This document shows positions 1 through 11,042 of a DNA stretch of 64,000 nt, piece by piece. The first letter of the stretch is position 1; every line of letters starts with the position of its first letter. The stretch is from an uncultured Fibrobacter sp. (lineage in GTDB: Bacteria; Fibrobacterota; Fibrobacteria; Fibrobacterales; Fibrobacteraceae), in the NCBI RefSeq assembly GCF_900316465.1, contig NZ_ONDD01000003.1, positions 57,864 through 121,863 of the forward strand, read 5' to 3'. The notes below the pieces were generated by a model. It was given only the letters and a program-made list of their open reading frames with translations. It had not been told where the DNA came from and searched no databases. A program made the position numbers and the translations under genes.

Positions 1-1
1 A

Positions 2-1411
2 AAACTGTTTGAAGACGAAGGCACGTCGGCTTTCATTACGAATGTACTCGTTCCTGTCGTGAAGGCTATCGGTAACCACAACGCACTCATGACCTGGGAA
101 GTGTTCAACGAACCCGAAGGCATGACAAGTGTAGGCTGGACCACCAAGAAACTCGACAAGGCTGTGCTGCAGAAGTTCACGAACAAGATTGCTGCGGCAA
201 TCCATACCACAAACCCGGAACTGCTCGTTTCTACGGGTAGCGTGAATATCCAGTATCAGAGCTGGTGGAACGATTCCGAACTCATTGCTGCCGGTGGCGA
301 AGCGAACGGTACGCTCGACTTTTTTCAGACGCATTACTATCCGTACTACCAGAACGATGCCGTGTCTCCGTTCGTGAATACGGCAGCCCAGATGGCGACG
401 ACGTACAAGTACGACAACAAGCCCATGATTATCGGCGAATTCCCGGCAAGCGGCTGGAAGGGCAATACCTATACCGCAAGCATGGCTGCCAAGACCCAGA
501 TTTCGACCGAAGAATGCTACCGCAAGGCCTTTGACGGTGGCTACGCAGGCGCACTTGCCTGGCAGTACATTGGCGACAAGACCGAATCGAACTTTGGCGG
601 TTACACTTACACCATTGATCCGGCTCTCGATGCCATGAAATCTCTCGCCGCTACTGAAGAAGCTTCTATCAAGATCAAGGATGTCGCCATCAGTCAAGAA
701 AGTGGCGATGGCAAGATGTCGGTCACTTACGGCGGTGACAACGCCCAGATCGAATACCAGAAAACCTGGGATTTGAGCAAGGCCAATACGTTCACGTTCG
801 AGGCCACCAACAAGGGTGAAAGCGATGCCCAGTTGCACTTGATTTTCAAGCTGACGGATGCTTGGACCTGGACCCCGGTGAATGATGACGACGGCGCATG
901 TGTCGTGCCTGCGGGTGAATCCGTGACTTGCTCTTACGACATTTCCAGCTTTACCGATCGCAACAAGACCTTGAGCGTCGTTATCGCCAACTACGCTGCA
1001 GGCTACACCGGCACCATCCTCTACGACAACTTCAAAGCGGGCGACCAGGTTCTCTGGGACTTTAACGAAGACAAGTACGACGCCTTCAGCCGCGGTTTCG
1101 AGAACACCGAAGAGATGATTCCCGAAATCAAAATCGTGTTCGAGGATCCTTCGGGAATCTGTATGCGTCCGCACGTTGCAGGTGCCAAGGCTTTGCGTGT
1201 AAGTGGCGGCATGCTCACTCTTTCGGTGGGTCGCACACAAGGCGTGACGGCGGAACTCTTCGATGTCACGGGCCACAAGGTTGCAACGCTTCACAAGGGT
1301 ACGCTTTCTGCAGGCACTCACCAGTTCAAGGTGAATGCGGCTGCGGGTACATACTTTGTGAAGGTCGCTGGCCAGGGAATCAACCTGACTCAGAAAGTGA
1401 TGCTGAAATAA
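2..1411 (+). CDS. Glycoside hydrolase family 5-like endoglycanase (mannanase/cellulase type), 5'-partial
   Basis: This is the C-terminal 469 codons of a secreted polysaccharidase; the frame is open to the window edge, so signal peptide and N-terminus lie outside. The catalytic half shows the two expected clan GH-A acids: the acid/base Glu in WEVFNEPEG (codon at 110) and the nucleophile Glu in IIGEFPASG (codon at 437), with a conserved THYY segment between. It ends in a beta-rich region (about codons 215-340) resembling a jelly-roll carbohydrate-binding module, then an 80-residue C-terminal domain ending GTYFVKVAG...KVMLK, like the sorting domains of other secreted proteins here. Family assignment is from motifs; mannan versus glucan specificity cannot be decided. 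A terminator follows. Confidence 0.75.
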   Translation, partial: KLFEDEGTSAFITNVLVPVVKAIGNHNALMTWEVFNEPEGMTSVGWTTKKLDKAVLQKFTNKIAAAIHTTNPELLVSTGSVNIQYQSWWNDSELIAAGGEANGTLDFFQTHYYPYYQNDAVSPFVNTAAQMATTYKYDNKPMIIGEFPASGWKGNTYTASMAAKTQISTEECYRKAFDGGYAGALAWQYIGDKTESNFGGYTYTIDPALDAMKSLAATEEASIKIKDVAISQESGDGKMSVTYGGDNAQIEYQKTWDLSKANTFTFEATNKGESDAQLHLIFKLTDAWTWTPVNDDDGACVVPAGESVTCSYDISSFTDRNKTLSVVIANYAAGYTGTILYDNFKAGDQVLWDFNEDKYDAFSRGFENTEEMIPEIKIVFEDPSGICMRPHVAGAKALRVSGGMLTLSVGRTQGVTAELFDVTGHKVATLHKGTLSAGTHQFKVNAAAGTYFVKVAGQGINLTQKVMLK

Positions 1412-1439
1412 GAATTATAAACACGAAGTCGTTTACTTT

Positions 1440-1471
1440 AAGGCTTTATCCTTTGAGATAAGGCCTTTTTT
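1440..1471 (+). terminator. Rho-independent terminator after the GH5 gene
   Basis: An 11-bp stem with one G-T wobble (arms 1440-1450 and 1457-1467) closes a 6-nt loop and runs directly into a T tract ending at 1470. It lies 29 bp after the GH5 stop codon. Confidence 0.75.
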
Positions 1472-1482
1472 AATTACATTTA
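1452..1482 (+). promoter_or_regulatory. Candidate Bacteroidota-type promoter for the GLUG gene
   Basis: TTTG at 1452-1455, 19 bp, then TACATTTA at 1475-1482 approximates the TTTG-N19-TAnnTTTG promoter of the related Bacteroidota. It overlaps the preceding terminator. Transcription would start near 1489, just before the AAGGAGG site at 1496-1502. A sigma70-like TATAAT at 1488-1493 is the alternative, but would leave almost no leader. Confidence 0.35.
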
Positions 1483-1508
1483 CCTTGTATAATATAAGGA
1501 GGATGATT

Positions 1509-4500
1509 ATGCTCAAAAGGGCGTGTTTGCTTTTGATTGCGTTTTCTTGTGCCGTTTTCGCAGCAGATTTGGGAACTGCCGAAAATCCGTTGACCATTGA
1601 TAACGAAAATGACTTGGTTTTGCTGATGGTGCGACGGACCTGTATTTTAAACTTGTCCGCGATTTGGACTTGAGTACAGTTTGCGGAAAGAATGTCGGAA
1701 ACTGGACTCCGATTGGCTCCATGGAACATCCGTTCAAGGGCAACTTTGACGGCGACGGCAAGACGATTGACTATCTGTATATCGATGAAGATTTGCCGGA
1801 ACGCGGTGATACGGAAGTAGGCTATTATGGCTTGTTTGGCGTGATGGAAACTGAATATGAGTCAACGACAGAAGTTAAAAATCTGACCATCGGCGAAAAT
1901 TCCCACATTTATTCAGAAAGGGAAGGCCAAGTAGGGGCTGTTGTTGGGCATGCTGGTTTTAATGTGATTATCGCTAATTGTAAAAACAAGGGCAGTGTGC
2001 ATGGCAGGATTGCTGCGGGTGGCATTGTCGGTTTTGCAGGGAATGCTGCTCTCTCCGACGGAGTGCGTATCAAGAATTGCGTGAATGAAGGCTATGTCGA
2101 TGCTATGCTCAAGGCAGGTGGCATTGTGGGGGCTGTCAATGGATTTGGAGTGCATATCGATAGCTGTACAAATTTGGGTGGCGTCTATGCGTCCGATACT
2201 GCTGCAGGAATCGTTGCGGCTGATTACAGTTCAATAATGACTTCCGCCAAGTTGAATTACTTGATTAATAAGGGCAACGTGAGCTCGGGTAAAATTTCGG
2301 GTGGTATCATTGCTGTTACAGCAGATGGTGGAGCCTCCATTACGAATAGTTTTAATTCTGGTCACGTGCAGGCATCGACTTCGGCCGCAGGCATTGTAGG
2401 TCATTGGAAATCGATGATGAACCCGCAGACCATTTTAACATGCGTAAATTCGGGCAGCGTTTTTGCTGGGACTAATGCGGGAGGCATCGTTGGGTTTGTC
2501 GCAGAATCTTCTCCTGGTTATATGAAGATTTCCCAATCGCTTAACTTGGGTGTAATCAATGCTGGTGACTATGCCGGTGGAATTGTCGGAAACAACAATA
2601 ACGGCGCGTTTTATGCAGACCATAATATGAATGCCGGCGCAATCGGCTTTGGTTATGCGGGTGGAATCGCGGGCCGGGTGAAAACAGATGCTGCTGAAAA
2701 TATCGCTGCAAACTTAAGCATTGCCGCTCCCGATACGTTTGCAATCTATGATAGCGTCATGTCGCATTTTGAAGAGGATTGCCTGTATCCAGTTGATGTG
2801 GCGCATGCCTATGTGACAGACAGCTTGATTTCGGGAAAGACAGTAGCTGCTCTGGGCGATTCCCTTTGGGTGTATAAGGAAGGCTACTATCCGCAAATCA
2901 AGACCCTTGCCGAAAACCCGATGAAAGAAATCCGCGACGCTCAACAGGTGGCCTCTACTCCGGTGCGCTTGGGCCTTGGCGATGACGTCGCACACATCTC
3001 GAAAAACATAAGCTATACGACTAAGGATGCCGCAGGGAATGCAGTCGATGTCTATAGTGCCCGCGGGAACATCTCATTCGTGAACGATTCTGTTGCAACG
3101 CCTTATTCCCTGGGAACGGATACCCTTTATGTGCTTAATGAAAATGCAACGAAAAAAATCATCGTGAATGTTTCTGCGACAAATGATTTGGGTACGCTTG
3201 AAAACCCGCTCACGATTTCTTCAGTGGAAGAACTGTTGCAGTTCAGAAAGGCTCTTGCCGATACGACTAAATACAAGGGCGTTCTAATGGATGATGCGGG
3301 TGCGCGTCTCGCGTTCAAGATTACCAAAGATCTGGACTTGAGTTCTGTCTGTGGCCCCAGCAAAGGCAACTGGACTCCTATCAAGAATTTCTTGGGTAAA
3401 CTCAATGGCGCAAATCACAAGATTTCGAATCTCTATATTGATATCGAAGATTCCCTTTCTCAAGTGAGTGGAGGTCTTTTCGAAACGATTATCGCTGCCG
3501 ATACGGCCATTGTTGAAAATCTGGTGCTTGAAAATGTCCATATTCGGCTTGCGGGAGGTCGTTCTGCAGGCGCAATTGCTGGTTATATGGGCGGTAACGT
3601 GGGCATTATTCGCAACAATACGTTGGATGGAACCGTTTACAGCGATGGAACGGTTGGTGGTCTTGTTGCTTCAACAGGATTAAACGATTTCTTCTTGCAG
3701 AACAATTTGGTAGAGGGCTCTGTCGAAGTCGTTCGTGCGGACAGCACCAAGTCTCAAGGGGCCGTCGGAGGAATGATTGGGTTTACGAACGGTTTAAAAG
3801 CATCTGTTACAGGTAATGTGAACCGGGCTAATATTAAGGGAACATATGTTGATGCAATGAGCGGTATTCTGGGTGTTGTGTATGCGCAGTCCACTATTGA
3901 AAATAATATAAACGAGGGAAATCTGACGGGTGTCGCAGGGGCGTATCTTGGTGGCATCGCTGGCGAAATCACTTCGTCTGTCAGATTCGTAGATAACCAT
4001 AATAAGGGCGATATCAAGGTCGATAGTTACGCAGAGTATGTTTGTATGGGTGGTACAGTAGGTTTCCTGGCTGAAATCTATTCAAATGATGGTGTGGTAG
4101 AAAATAATTCCAATACCGGTAATATTGATGTTAGCTTGTATGCGTACTTGTATGACAAATATGTAGGAGGTGTGTTTGGCAGATATATACATACGAAAGC
4201 ATCTGACCTTGTGAATAAAGGTGATGTCTCTGCACTGGTATTAGCTGCAAGTACAGTCAAAGTGGGCGGCGTCATCGGAAGCGCAGACTATACGGATTCC
4301 GTTTCGCTTGCATCGATTGTGAATGAAGGCGCCGTCGAAGTGAATATCGATACATCTGAGGTTGGCGCCTATGTGGGTGGCGTTCTAGGTTATTCCAATT
4401 CCAAGTATGTAGAAATTCGGGATGCCTTAAACAAGGGAAGTGTTACTGTCGAAAGGAAAAGCTCTTCTTTAACAATTGTCGGTGGTGTTGCGGGTCTTTT

Positions 4501-6457
4501 GAGTCACAAGAATGCTCGTGTCGAAACCAGCTTTAATTACGGAGATGTAGATGTCCGTGGCGGCAACAATTTGAAAGTGGGTGGCATTGCGGGCTATTAT
4601 GCCTCTTCGGATACCATTGCGGTGATGCAGAAATGCGGTAACGAGGGTAATCTTCATGCTGTCAAGACTGCCAAAAAAACAAGTGAAATGGATGTGGGAG
4701 GCCTTATTGGAGATGGCTGGTCCTTGCATATAAGCGATTCCTATAATTCGGGTAATGTCAATGCTGGGTATAGGATGGATTCTTTGGCGACGCCGAATAA
4801 GAATGCGTCTTCTGACTTCGTTGGCGGACTTGTTGGTGATGCGTATGATGGCGTCCCGAAAGGAATGAATTCTTTCTTTGAAATTGAAAGATCGATAAAT
4901 ATTGGTGATGTGTATTACGAATCGAGTGCTGATGTTGTATTCGCTGCCGGAATTGGCGGCATTGTGGGAAGCTCTCAACCTCAGGAGATGACTATAAAAA
5001 ACGTGGCAAACTATGGCTCTGTTTCTTCGAATAAGTCGGAGACATTGCTTTGGATAGGCGGCGTTGTCGGTTATTCGCTTTATACCTTGACGATGAAAAA
5101 TATCGTGAATGGAGGCGCCCTTTCTTTTGATGCCGATGTAAAGAATTCTTCTAGCGGAAGCCTTGTTGGATGGAACGCCAGCTCGACTCCTTATTCGGTA
5201 AGTTCTGCATTCCTCCATGGTTATGAGCATCTTGAAAATCCGGAGCGCTACCATGCCGAAAATTGGGATAGTACCGTTGTCGATTTGCAGTGGGCTCGCC
5301 TTGATACCAATGAAGCGTATACAAGGCGCTTGACTGCAGAACTTACTGCAGATTCTTTACCCTCGGTGTTGAATGCCGAAAACTGGATTCAGGTGGAAGG
5401 TTATTATCCGCAGCTGAAGGCATTTGCAGAGTCTCCGGTAGAAGCGATTCGCAAGATTAGCGCACTTGGTGCAACGCCTGCTTATTTAAAAACCGGAAAA
5501 GAAGACTACGAACATGCCGATTTAGTCTGGAGTCCGTTTGCAGTTGCTACGAAGAATGCCCTTGGCGAAACGGCGGTTTGGACATCGAACGTGTCGCAGG
5601 TAGTGTTGAATGCCGATACCGTTTCTTTCAAGGCCCTGGATCGTGACACGGTTACGGTGTTGACCGTTACTGCAGATGGCTACAAAAAGTCGGTTTGGGT
5701 TTCTTTGATGTCCCTCTTCAAAAAGAACCTGGATTTCTCGAAGGTGAAATGGGACTATACGGCGCCCTTCACTTACGATGGAAAGGCTAAGGCTGTTTCT
5801 TTGAGTGGCCTTCCGGAACAGGTAAAGGCAACTTACAGCAATGACAGTGCAACGGTTCCTGGAACGTATGTTGCCCGCGTGACATTGCAATACGATACTG
5901 CCCTGTACAATGCGCCGGTCTTCACGGATAGCCTAAAGTGGACCATCAACAAGGATACGCTGGATCTTTCGAAGATCGTGTGGAGTAAGACTGTAGAATT
6001 TGAATTTGATTCTACGGAACATTCCGTAAAGCTTGAAAACGTTCCGGAAAAAGTTGCGGTCGACTATGCCGATGCCTCGCAGACTAAGCCGGGCGAATAC
6101 CATGCAATGGCCGTACTCCGTTACGATACCACGCTGTATGTGGGTAAGGGTTACAAGTATTCCACGCTCGTCTGGAAGATTACTGAAAGTTCCACGAAGG
6201 TTGTTGCTGCAATCACCGCCCCGAACAGCGTGAACCTTGTGCGCCACGGTACAGGAGCTTGGGCGCTTGAATTTACGCAGAATGTTCCTGCAAATGCCCG
6301 CGTCTCTGTAGTCGGCATTGACGGCAAGAAAATTTCGGCAAAGATAGTGCGTGGCGCCCAAAGTATTGCCTTGCAGGGTATGCCCGCAAACGGCATCGCC
6401 CTTGTCCGAGTCGCTTACCCGGGCATGTCGAAGATGTTCAAGATTAATCTTCGCTAA
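1509..6457 (+). pseudogene. Large GLUG-repeat secreted surface protein, disrupted by a frameshift after the signal peptide
   Basis: Translation should start at ATG 1509, 6 nt after AAGGAGG. The first frame encodes a signal peptide (MLKRACLLLIAFSCAVFAA) and the module start LGTAENPLTID, then meets TGA at 1671. The continuation lies in another frame, readable from about 1613 (ADGATDLYFKLVRDLDL) and open for 1,600 codons to 6457. A second module at 3190 repeats the order LGTLENPLTIS...KDLDLSSVCG in one frame, which shows the two pieces belong together. The body has dozens of GLUG-type repeats (GGIVG, GGIAG), two MBG-like domains near 5730-6180 and a C-terminal sorting-like domain ending FKINLR. 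Likely an extracellular adhesin-like protein. It could be a real inactivation or a sequencing error. Confidence 0.75.
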
Positions 6458-6462
6458 GTAAT

Positions 6463-7620
6463 CTATTGCGTCACTCGAATGTAGTCGACCAGCATTTCGT
6501 TCGGGAATTGCGAGTCGTCTACTTCGAATCCGGGCCAGTTGCCTGCAACGGCGACATTCAAGATAAAGAAGAACGGCTTGTGGAATTCTTCGGTGTCGCC
6601 TTCATTATTTTCAATTAAAATCTCGTGGTACATAAAGTCATCCACAAACATGCGGATGTATTTTTTGTCCCATGTGAATTTGTAATTGTGGAATTGCGTG
6701 ACGTCGAGTTCGAATTTTTGGTCGCGGTAGTTGCCGGTGTTGTTGCCGTAGGTTGCATACTCGCTGCCATTTGCCCAATGGTTGGTGCCGTAGACGATAT
6801 TTTCGCTGTTCACCGTTTCGATGATGTCGATTTCGCCGCAGGCAGGCCAGCTTACGGCATCGATGTTTTGGCCGAGTAGCCAGAAGGCGGGCCAAATGCC
6901 CTTGCCTACGGGGAGCGCGATGCGCGCTTCGACGGTGCCGTAGGTGAAGCTGAACTTGCCTTTGGTGATTAGGCGGGCCGAGGTGTACTTGGAACCTTCG
7001 AAGTCTTCTTTGTTGGCGCGAATGTGCAAGATGCCATCTTGCACGTAGGCGTTTTCTTTGCGGTCGGTGTAGTATTCCCATTCGTTGTTGCCCCAGCCGC
7101 TGGCACCGGTGCCGATTTCAAAAGTCCATTTTTCGGAGTCTATGTTGTCGACGTCAAATTCGTCGTGCCAGAGGTATTGGCTGTCGCTTGAAAGGTTCCC
7201 GCTGGAACAGCTTGCGACGTCACTTGTGCTGCTCGTGACATCGCTTGAGCTGTTGGCGGCCTCGCTGGAGCTGCTTGCGATGTTCCCGGTTTCACTGGAA
7301 CTGCTCGCGTTTTCGCTAGAACTGCTTACGGCATCGCCAGAACTGCTTATGTCTGCTGCGGAAGACGTTGCTGCAGAGGAGTTTGGAGTCTCGCTGGAAT
7401 AGCCTTTGTCGCCGGAGGCGTTGTCTGATGACGAGGACACGGTTGGCGGGACATCTGCGGAAGATGAGGTCGGTTCAGCAACCGGGGACTCTCCGGAGGG
7501 GGTGGTCTGCTCGCTTATTTCGGCGTTTTCGGCATTGGAAGAGGAATCCGAGGAGCAGGCTGCCGTGAAAAGGGCGACTCCTGCGCAGAGGGAAAAAAGG
7601 CTGAAAAAGGGGAATTTCAT
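6463..7620 (-). CDS. GH16 beta-glucanase lipoprotein (laminarinase/lichenase type)
   Basis: Predicted endo-beta-1,3(4)-glucanase of 385 residues. A lipoprotein signal with Cys at residue 22 (LFTAAC) is followed by about 120 residues of Ser-rich linker, then a GH16 domain from about 150. The catalytic signature GEIDIIE places the nucleophile at Glu263, Asp265 and the acid/base at Glu268; the ExDxxE spacing is the laminarinase-like form. Substrate-cleft aromatics are visible in WPAFWLLG. Unlike the other secreted enzymes here it lacks the C-terminal sorting-like domain, which fits lipid anchoring. It converges on the GLUG gene with 5 bp between stops and no terminator. No clear Shine-Dalgarno precedes the ATG; TATATAAT lies only about 10 nt upstream, so its leader may be very short. 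Confidence 0.88.
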   Translation of the reverse strand: MKFPFFSLFSLCAGVALFTAACSSDSSSNAENAEISEQTTPSGESPVAEPTSSSADVPPTVSSSSDNASGDKGYSSETPNSSAATSSAADISSSGDAVSSSSENASSSSETGNIASSSSEAANSSSDVTSSTSDVASCSSGNLSSDSQYLWHDEFDVDNIDSEKWTFEIGTGASGWGNNEWEYYTDRKENAYVQDGILHIRANKEDFEGSKYTSARLITKGKFSFTYGTVEARIALPVGKGIWPAFWLLGQNIDAVSWPACGEIDIIETVNSENIVYGTNHWANGSEYATYGNNTGNYRDQKFELDVTQFHNYKFTWDKKYIRMFVDDFMYHEILIENNEGDTEEFHKPFFFILNVAVAGNWPGFEVDDSQFPNEMLVDYIRVTQ

Positions 7621-7725
7621 GTCTTAATTATATAAAAAATCGCCATTTTACGCCAAAACGTGAGTATTTCGTCATATTTGTGGAATATTTTTTTAAGAAA
7701 TCGTCGAAAAGGCCGTATTCTAATA

Positions 7726-7733
7726 TATATTTA
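7726..7733 (+). promoter_or_regulatory. Candidate -7 element for the signalling operon
   Basis: TATATTTA, close to TAnnTTTG, lies 23 bp before the HD-GYP start, with an AGAGGA ribosome-binding site between. No good TTG is found 19-20 bp upstream, so support is weak. Confidence 0.28.
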
Positions 7734-7755
7734 CGAAGTGTAAAGAGGATTTAAC

Positions 7756-8799
7756 ATGTTGGTTTCGCAAAAAAAGACGGTCTTGATCGTAGACGATGAC
7801 CGAATGAATTTAAAGTTCGCCGAGCACATGCTCAGTTCGACGTATGACGTCGTGATGGCGAACTCTTACGAGGATGCGTTGGACTACCTGTCAAAGGAGT
7901 TGCCTGCGCTTGCCCTTTTGGATGTTCACATGCCGGGCAAGAACGGCTTCGAATTGCTGGCCGAGATTCGTAAGATCAAACATTGCAACGAGTTACCGGT
8001 GGTGTTCTTGACCGCGGACAGCGACCGGGAGACCGAGGTCCGGGTGTTTCAGGAAGGTGGCCTCGACTATATCCAAAAGCCCCTGGTGCCCGAAGTGGTG
8101 CTTGAGCGAATCAAGCGAATTCTCTCGCTTCGCGAATTGCAGGTCAACCTTGAAAGCGAAGTGGAACGCCGTACCGAAGAACTCGAAGAAAGCCGTCGCA
8201 AACTTCAAGTTCTTTCTTTGCAGGTGGTCAAGACGCTTGCTTCGGCGATTGATGCCAAGGACCGCTACACGAACGGTCATTCGAGCCGCGTGGCTAAGTA
8301 CAGCAAGGAAATTGCTCGCCGCGCGGGCAAGCCTGTGGAATTCCAGGATGAAATCTATTTCATTGCCCTGCTGCACGATATCGGGAAAATTGGTATTCCG
8401 GACAATATCTTGAACAAGAATTCCAAGCTCACGGACGAAGAATACGAAACGATTAAACAGCACCCGAGTATCGGGGTTGAAATTCTGAAGAATATCACCG
8501 AGATGCCCAAAATCGAGATCGGTGCGCATTACCACCATGAACGTTTCGACGGAAAGGGTTACCCGGAAGGGCTTGCCGGTTATGGCATTCCTGAAATTGG
8601 CCGCATTATCGCCGTGGCCGACGCCTACGATGCCATGACGAGCCGCCGTAGTTACCGTTCGGCCTTGCCGCAAGAAACGGTTCGCAGTGAAATTGTTCGC
8701 GGTCGCGGTCTGCAGTTCGATCCGGACTTCGCCGATATCATGCTTCAGATGATTGACGAAGACGTGAATTATACCATGCGCGACGATAGACTTGTCTGA
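7756..8799 (+). CDS. Response regulator with HD-GYP cyclic-di-GMP phosphodiesterase domain
   Basis: A 347-residue cytoplasmic protein: receiver domain (about 8-125) with phospho-acceptor Asp56 in LLDVHMPG and an early acidic pair (VDDD), a coiled-coil linker (about 135-170), then an HD-GYP domain. The HD pair is His207-Asp208 in LLHDIGKIG, the GYP tripeptide is 268-270 in DGKGYPEGL, and the later ADAYDAMTS metal-binding motif is intact, so cyclic-di-GMP hydrolysis is expected. ATG 7756 follows AGAGGA. It heads a run of five genes with overlapping or nearly touching ends, so the following hybrid kinases are its probable phosphate source. The ligand sensed is unknown. Confidence 0.92.
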   Translation: MLVSQKKTVLIVDDDRMNLKFAEHMLSSTYDVVMANSYEDALDYLSKELPALALLDVHMPGKNGFELLAEIRKIKHCNELPVVFLTADSDRETEVRVFQEGGLDYIQKPLVPEVVLERIKRILSLRELQVNLESEVERRTEELEESRRKLQVLSLQVVKTLASAIDAKDRYTNGHSSRVAKYSKEIARRAGKPVEFQDEIYFIALLHDIGKIGIPDNILNKNSKLTDEEYETIKQHPSIGVEILKNITEMPKIEIGAHYHHERFDGKGYPEGLAGYGIPEIGRIIAVADAYDAMTSRRSYRSALPQETVRSEIVRGRGLQFDPDFADIMLQMIDEDVNYTMRDDRLV

Positions 8800-8815
8800 T
8801 GAGCGGGGTGGATCG

Positions 8816-11041
8816 ATGCGGACTATTGTGCCTAACGACATCTTTGATGAAAACGATCGTCGCGTTTTGCAAACCCTGACACGCGTCATGCGTTGGCTAT
8901 GGGCGATGTTTCCGTTAATCTATTTCGGAAATATTATTCATTTGTTTAAAATCGACTATTGCGAACTGACGATTTTGACAGCAATCGCTTTCGTGATTCT
9001 GTGGTTCCCGACATTTATTGAGCGCATGGGAGCTCCGCTCGTAGTGCGTCGGTATTTTTGCGTGCTCGGTATGGGGTGCATTATTGCAACGCTTGCGACG
9101 AACGAAAACATTGGCGTTTACATGACCTATTCTCTTGCCATGGTCACGAGTCTGTTGTTTTTCAACGCTGCCTTTACCCTTAAAATTTCGATATTCAGTT
9201 ACATCTTGATTGTGGTATCCCTTTACTTTAGGGCTCCCGGTGCCAACCATGGAGAATTTTCTTCGGATACGTTCTGGTGGATTTCTCGTTCGGCGGGCTT
9301 TTTGATTGAAGCGATTACCATGACATTTTTGTGCATTACCATTGCAAAACTCACGCACCGCTTGCTTGAAAATTTGGATAATGCCCGCAAAGAAGCCCAA
9401 CATTCCGACGAACTCCGTAAGGCTTGGGCCGAAGCCGAAGAAGCCCGCAAGAATGCAGAATCGGCGAACATGGCCAAGAGCTTTTTCCTTGCCAACATGA
9501 GCCACGAAATCCGCACGCCGATCAACGGCATCTTGGGAATGAATGCCATGCTCCTGAAGGAATGCAAGGATTCTTCGCTGCTTGAATATGCCCAAAATAT
9601 CCAGAATGCGGGCCACACGCTTTTGTCGTTAGTGAACGATGTCTTGGACATAACCAAGATTGAATCGGGCAAGATGGAACTTTTTGTCGAAGAGTACGAC
9701 TTGTTCGCGGTGCTGAATGATTGCTACTGCGTCGCTAATCCGCGTGCGCAAAGTAAGGGGCTGGAATTCAATATCAACGTGAATCCGAAAACACCGGCGC
9801 TCTTGGAAGGCGACGATGTGCGTCTCCGCCAGATTGTAAATAACTTGCTTTCGAACGCAATCAAGTACACGCCGAAGGGTACGGTGGACTTGCTGGTGGA
9901 TTTCAAGACGCTGCCAGAGGAGAATGCTGCTAAACGTATTGAACTCGTGATTATCGTGGCCGATACGGGTATTGGCATTCGCTCTGATGACCGTGAAAAA
10001 TTGTTCCAGAGCTTTGAACGAATCGATTTGGAACGCAACCGGAATATCGAAGGCACGGGACTTGGGCTGAACTTAACGAAAAAATTGGTCGAGATGATGA
10101 AGGGCCGCGTGCTAGTGAAAAGCGTCTACGGTTCCGGCTCGGTATTCGAAGTCCATATTCCGCAGCCCGTCAAGAGTGATGAAGTTATTGGCAACTTTAT
10201 TGAACGTCATAAGGAATTTATTTCGTTTGATTCCGCAGACAAAAAGTTCAAGGCGAAAAAAGCCCGGTTGCTCGTGGTTGACGATGTCGTCATGAACCTG
10301 AAGGTGGTTTGCGGACTCCTCAAGGAAACGGAGATAAAAATCGATACGGCGACCAATGGTGAAGAAGCCCTTTCGCTTGTTGAAGAAAATCATTATGACT
10401 TGATTCTTTTGGACCACATGATGCCCGTGATGGATGGCATTGAAACCTTGCAATGCATGAAGGACATAAAGGGCTTTGATATTCGGAAGACACCCGTGGT
10501 CATGCTTACGGCCAATGCCGTGGTGGGCGCCAAAGATGCTTATATGCAGGCGGGCTTTACCGACTACATTACCAAACCGATTCGTGAAAAAACATTGCTT
10601 TCGGTGGTGAAAAAACTTTTGTCGCCTGAGCTTATCGAAGATGTTCACGCTGTCGAAAAGAACCTGGCGAAACAGGCCTCGTCTTCGATGGGTGCGCTAT
10701 CGGAATTCCTGAATACGGAAACGGGGCTTGGCTACTGCATGAACGACGAATCCTTTTATCGTGAAATGCTTGCCGAATACGTGAAGAATGATCGTCGCGA
10801 TGAATTGGAAAAATCCTTGGCAAGTAATGACCTTGAATGTTACCGGATTACAATCCATTCCCTGAAAAGCACATCGTTGACAATTGGGGCGGTGGCCTTG
10901 TCCGAATCGGCCAAGGCGCTAGAAACGGCTTGTAAAGAAGGCAACGTGGATTATGTGCGCGCACAGCACGAAAAGTGCATGACTGATTATAAAACGATTC
11001 TAGAAAAATTGTCCGTTTATCTTGCAGCAGGGGAGTCGTAA
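8816..11041 (+). CDS. Hybrid sensor histidine kinase with receiver and Hpt domains (multi-TM sensor)
   Basis: 741 residues. About five or six hydrophobic segments in the first 170 residues form a membrane sensor with no large periplasmic domain. A coiled coil leads to the HisKA box with His230 in NMSHEIRTP, then an HATPase domain (DTGIGI, GTGLGL), a receiver with Asp533 (LLDHMMPVMDG) and a C-terminal Hpt domain with His681 (IHSLKST). This makes a four-step phosphorelay in one protein. ATG 8816 is preferred because GGGGTGG precedes it; an in-frame TTG at 8792 would overlap the HD-GYP gene. The cytoplasmic half is closely related to the kinase at 13236, pointing to an internal duplication of the operon. 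Confidence 0.9.
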   Translation: MRTIVPNDIFDENDRRVLQTLTRVMRWLWAMFPLIYFGNIIHLFKIDYCELTILTAIAFVILWFPTFIERMGAPLVVRRYFCVLGMGCIIATLATNENIGVYMTYSLAMVTSLLFFNAAFTLKISIFSYILIVVSLYFRAPGANHGEFSSDTFWWISRSAGFLIEAITMTFLCITIAKLTHRLLENLDNARKEAQHSDELRKAWAEAEEARKNAESANMAKSFFLANMSHEIRTPINGILGMNAMLLKECKDSSLLEYAQNIQNAGHTLLSLVNDVLDITKIESGKMELFVEEYDLFAVLNDCYCVANPRAQSKGLEFNINVNPKTPALLEGDDVRLRQIVNNLLSNAIKYTPKGTVDLLVDFKTLPEENAAKRIELVIIVADTGIGIRSDDREKLFQSFERIDLERNRNIEGTGLGLNLTKKLVEMMKGRVLVKSVYGSGSVFEVHIPQPVKSDEVIGNFIERHKEFISFDSADKKFKAKKARLLVVDDVVMNLKVVCGLLKETEIKIDTATNGEEALSLVEENHYDLILLDHMMPVMDGIETLQCMKDIKGFDIRKTPVVMLTANAVVGAKDAYMQAGFTDYITKPIREKTLLSVVKKLLSPELIEDVHAVEKNLAKQASSSMGALSEFLNTETGLGYCMNDESFYREMLAEYVKNDRRDELEKSLASNDLECYRITIHSLKSTSLTIGAVALSESAKALETACKEGNVDYVRAQHEKCMTDYKTILEKLSVYLAAGES

Positions 11042-11042
11042 C

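Noticed and set aside
1900..5200. Repeated GGC-ATT-GTG-GG words suggesting a repeat array or CRISPR
   Set aside because: Spacing is irregular and matches GLUG protein motifs; there are no conserved direct repeats with unique spacers.
1664..6457. Treating the GLUG body as a complete gene starting at TTG 1664
   Set aside because: There is no ribosome-binding site at 1664 and it would lack a signal peptide, whereas a good site and signal peptide exist at 1509 in another frame.
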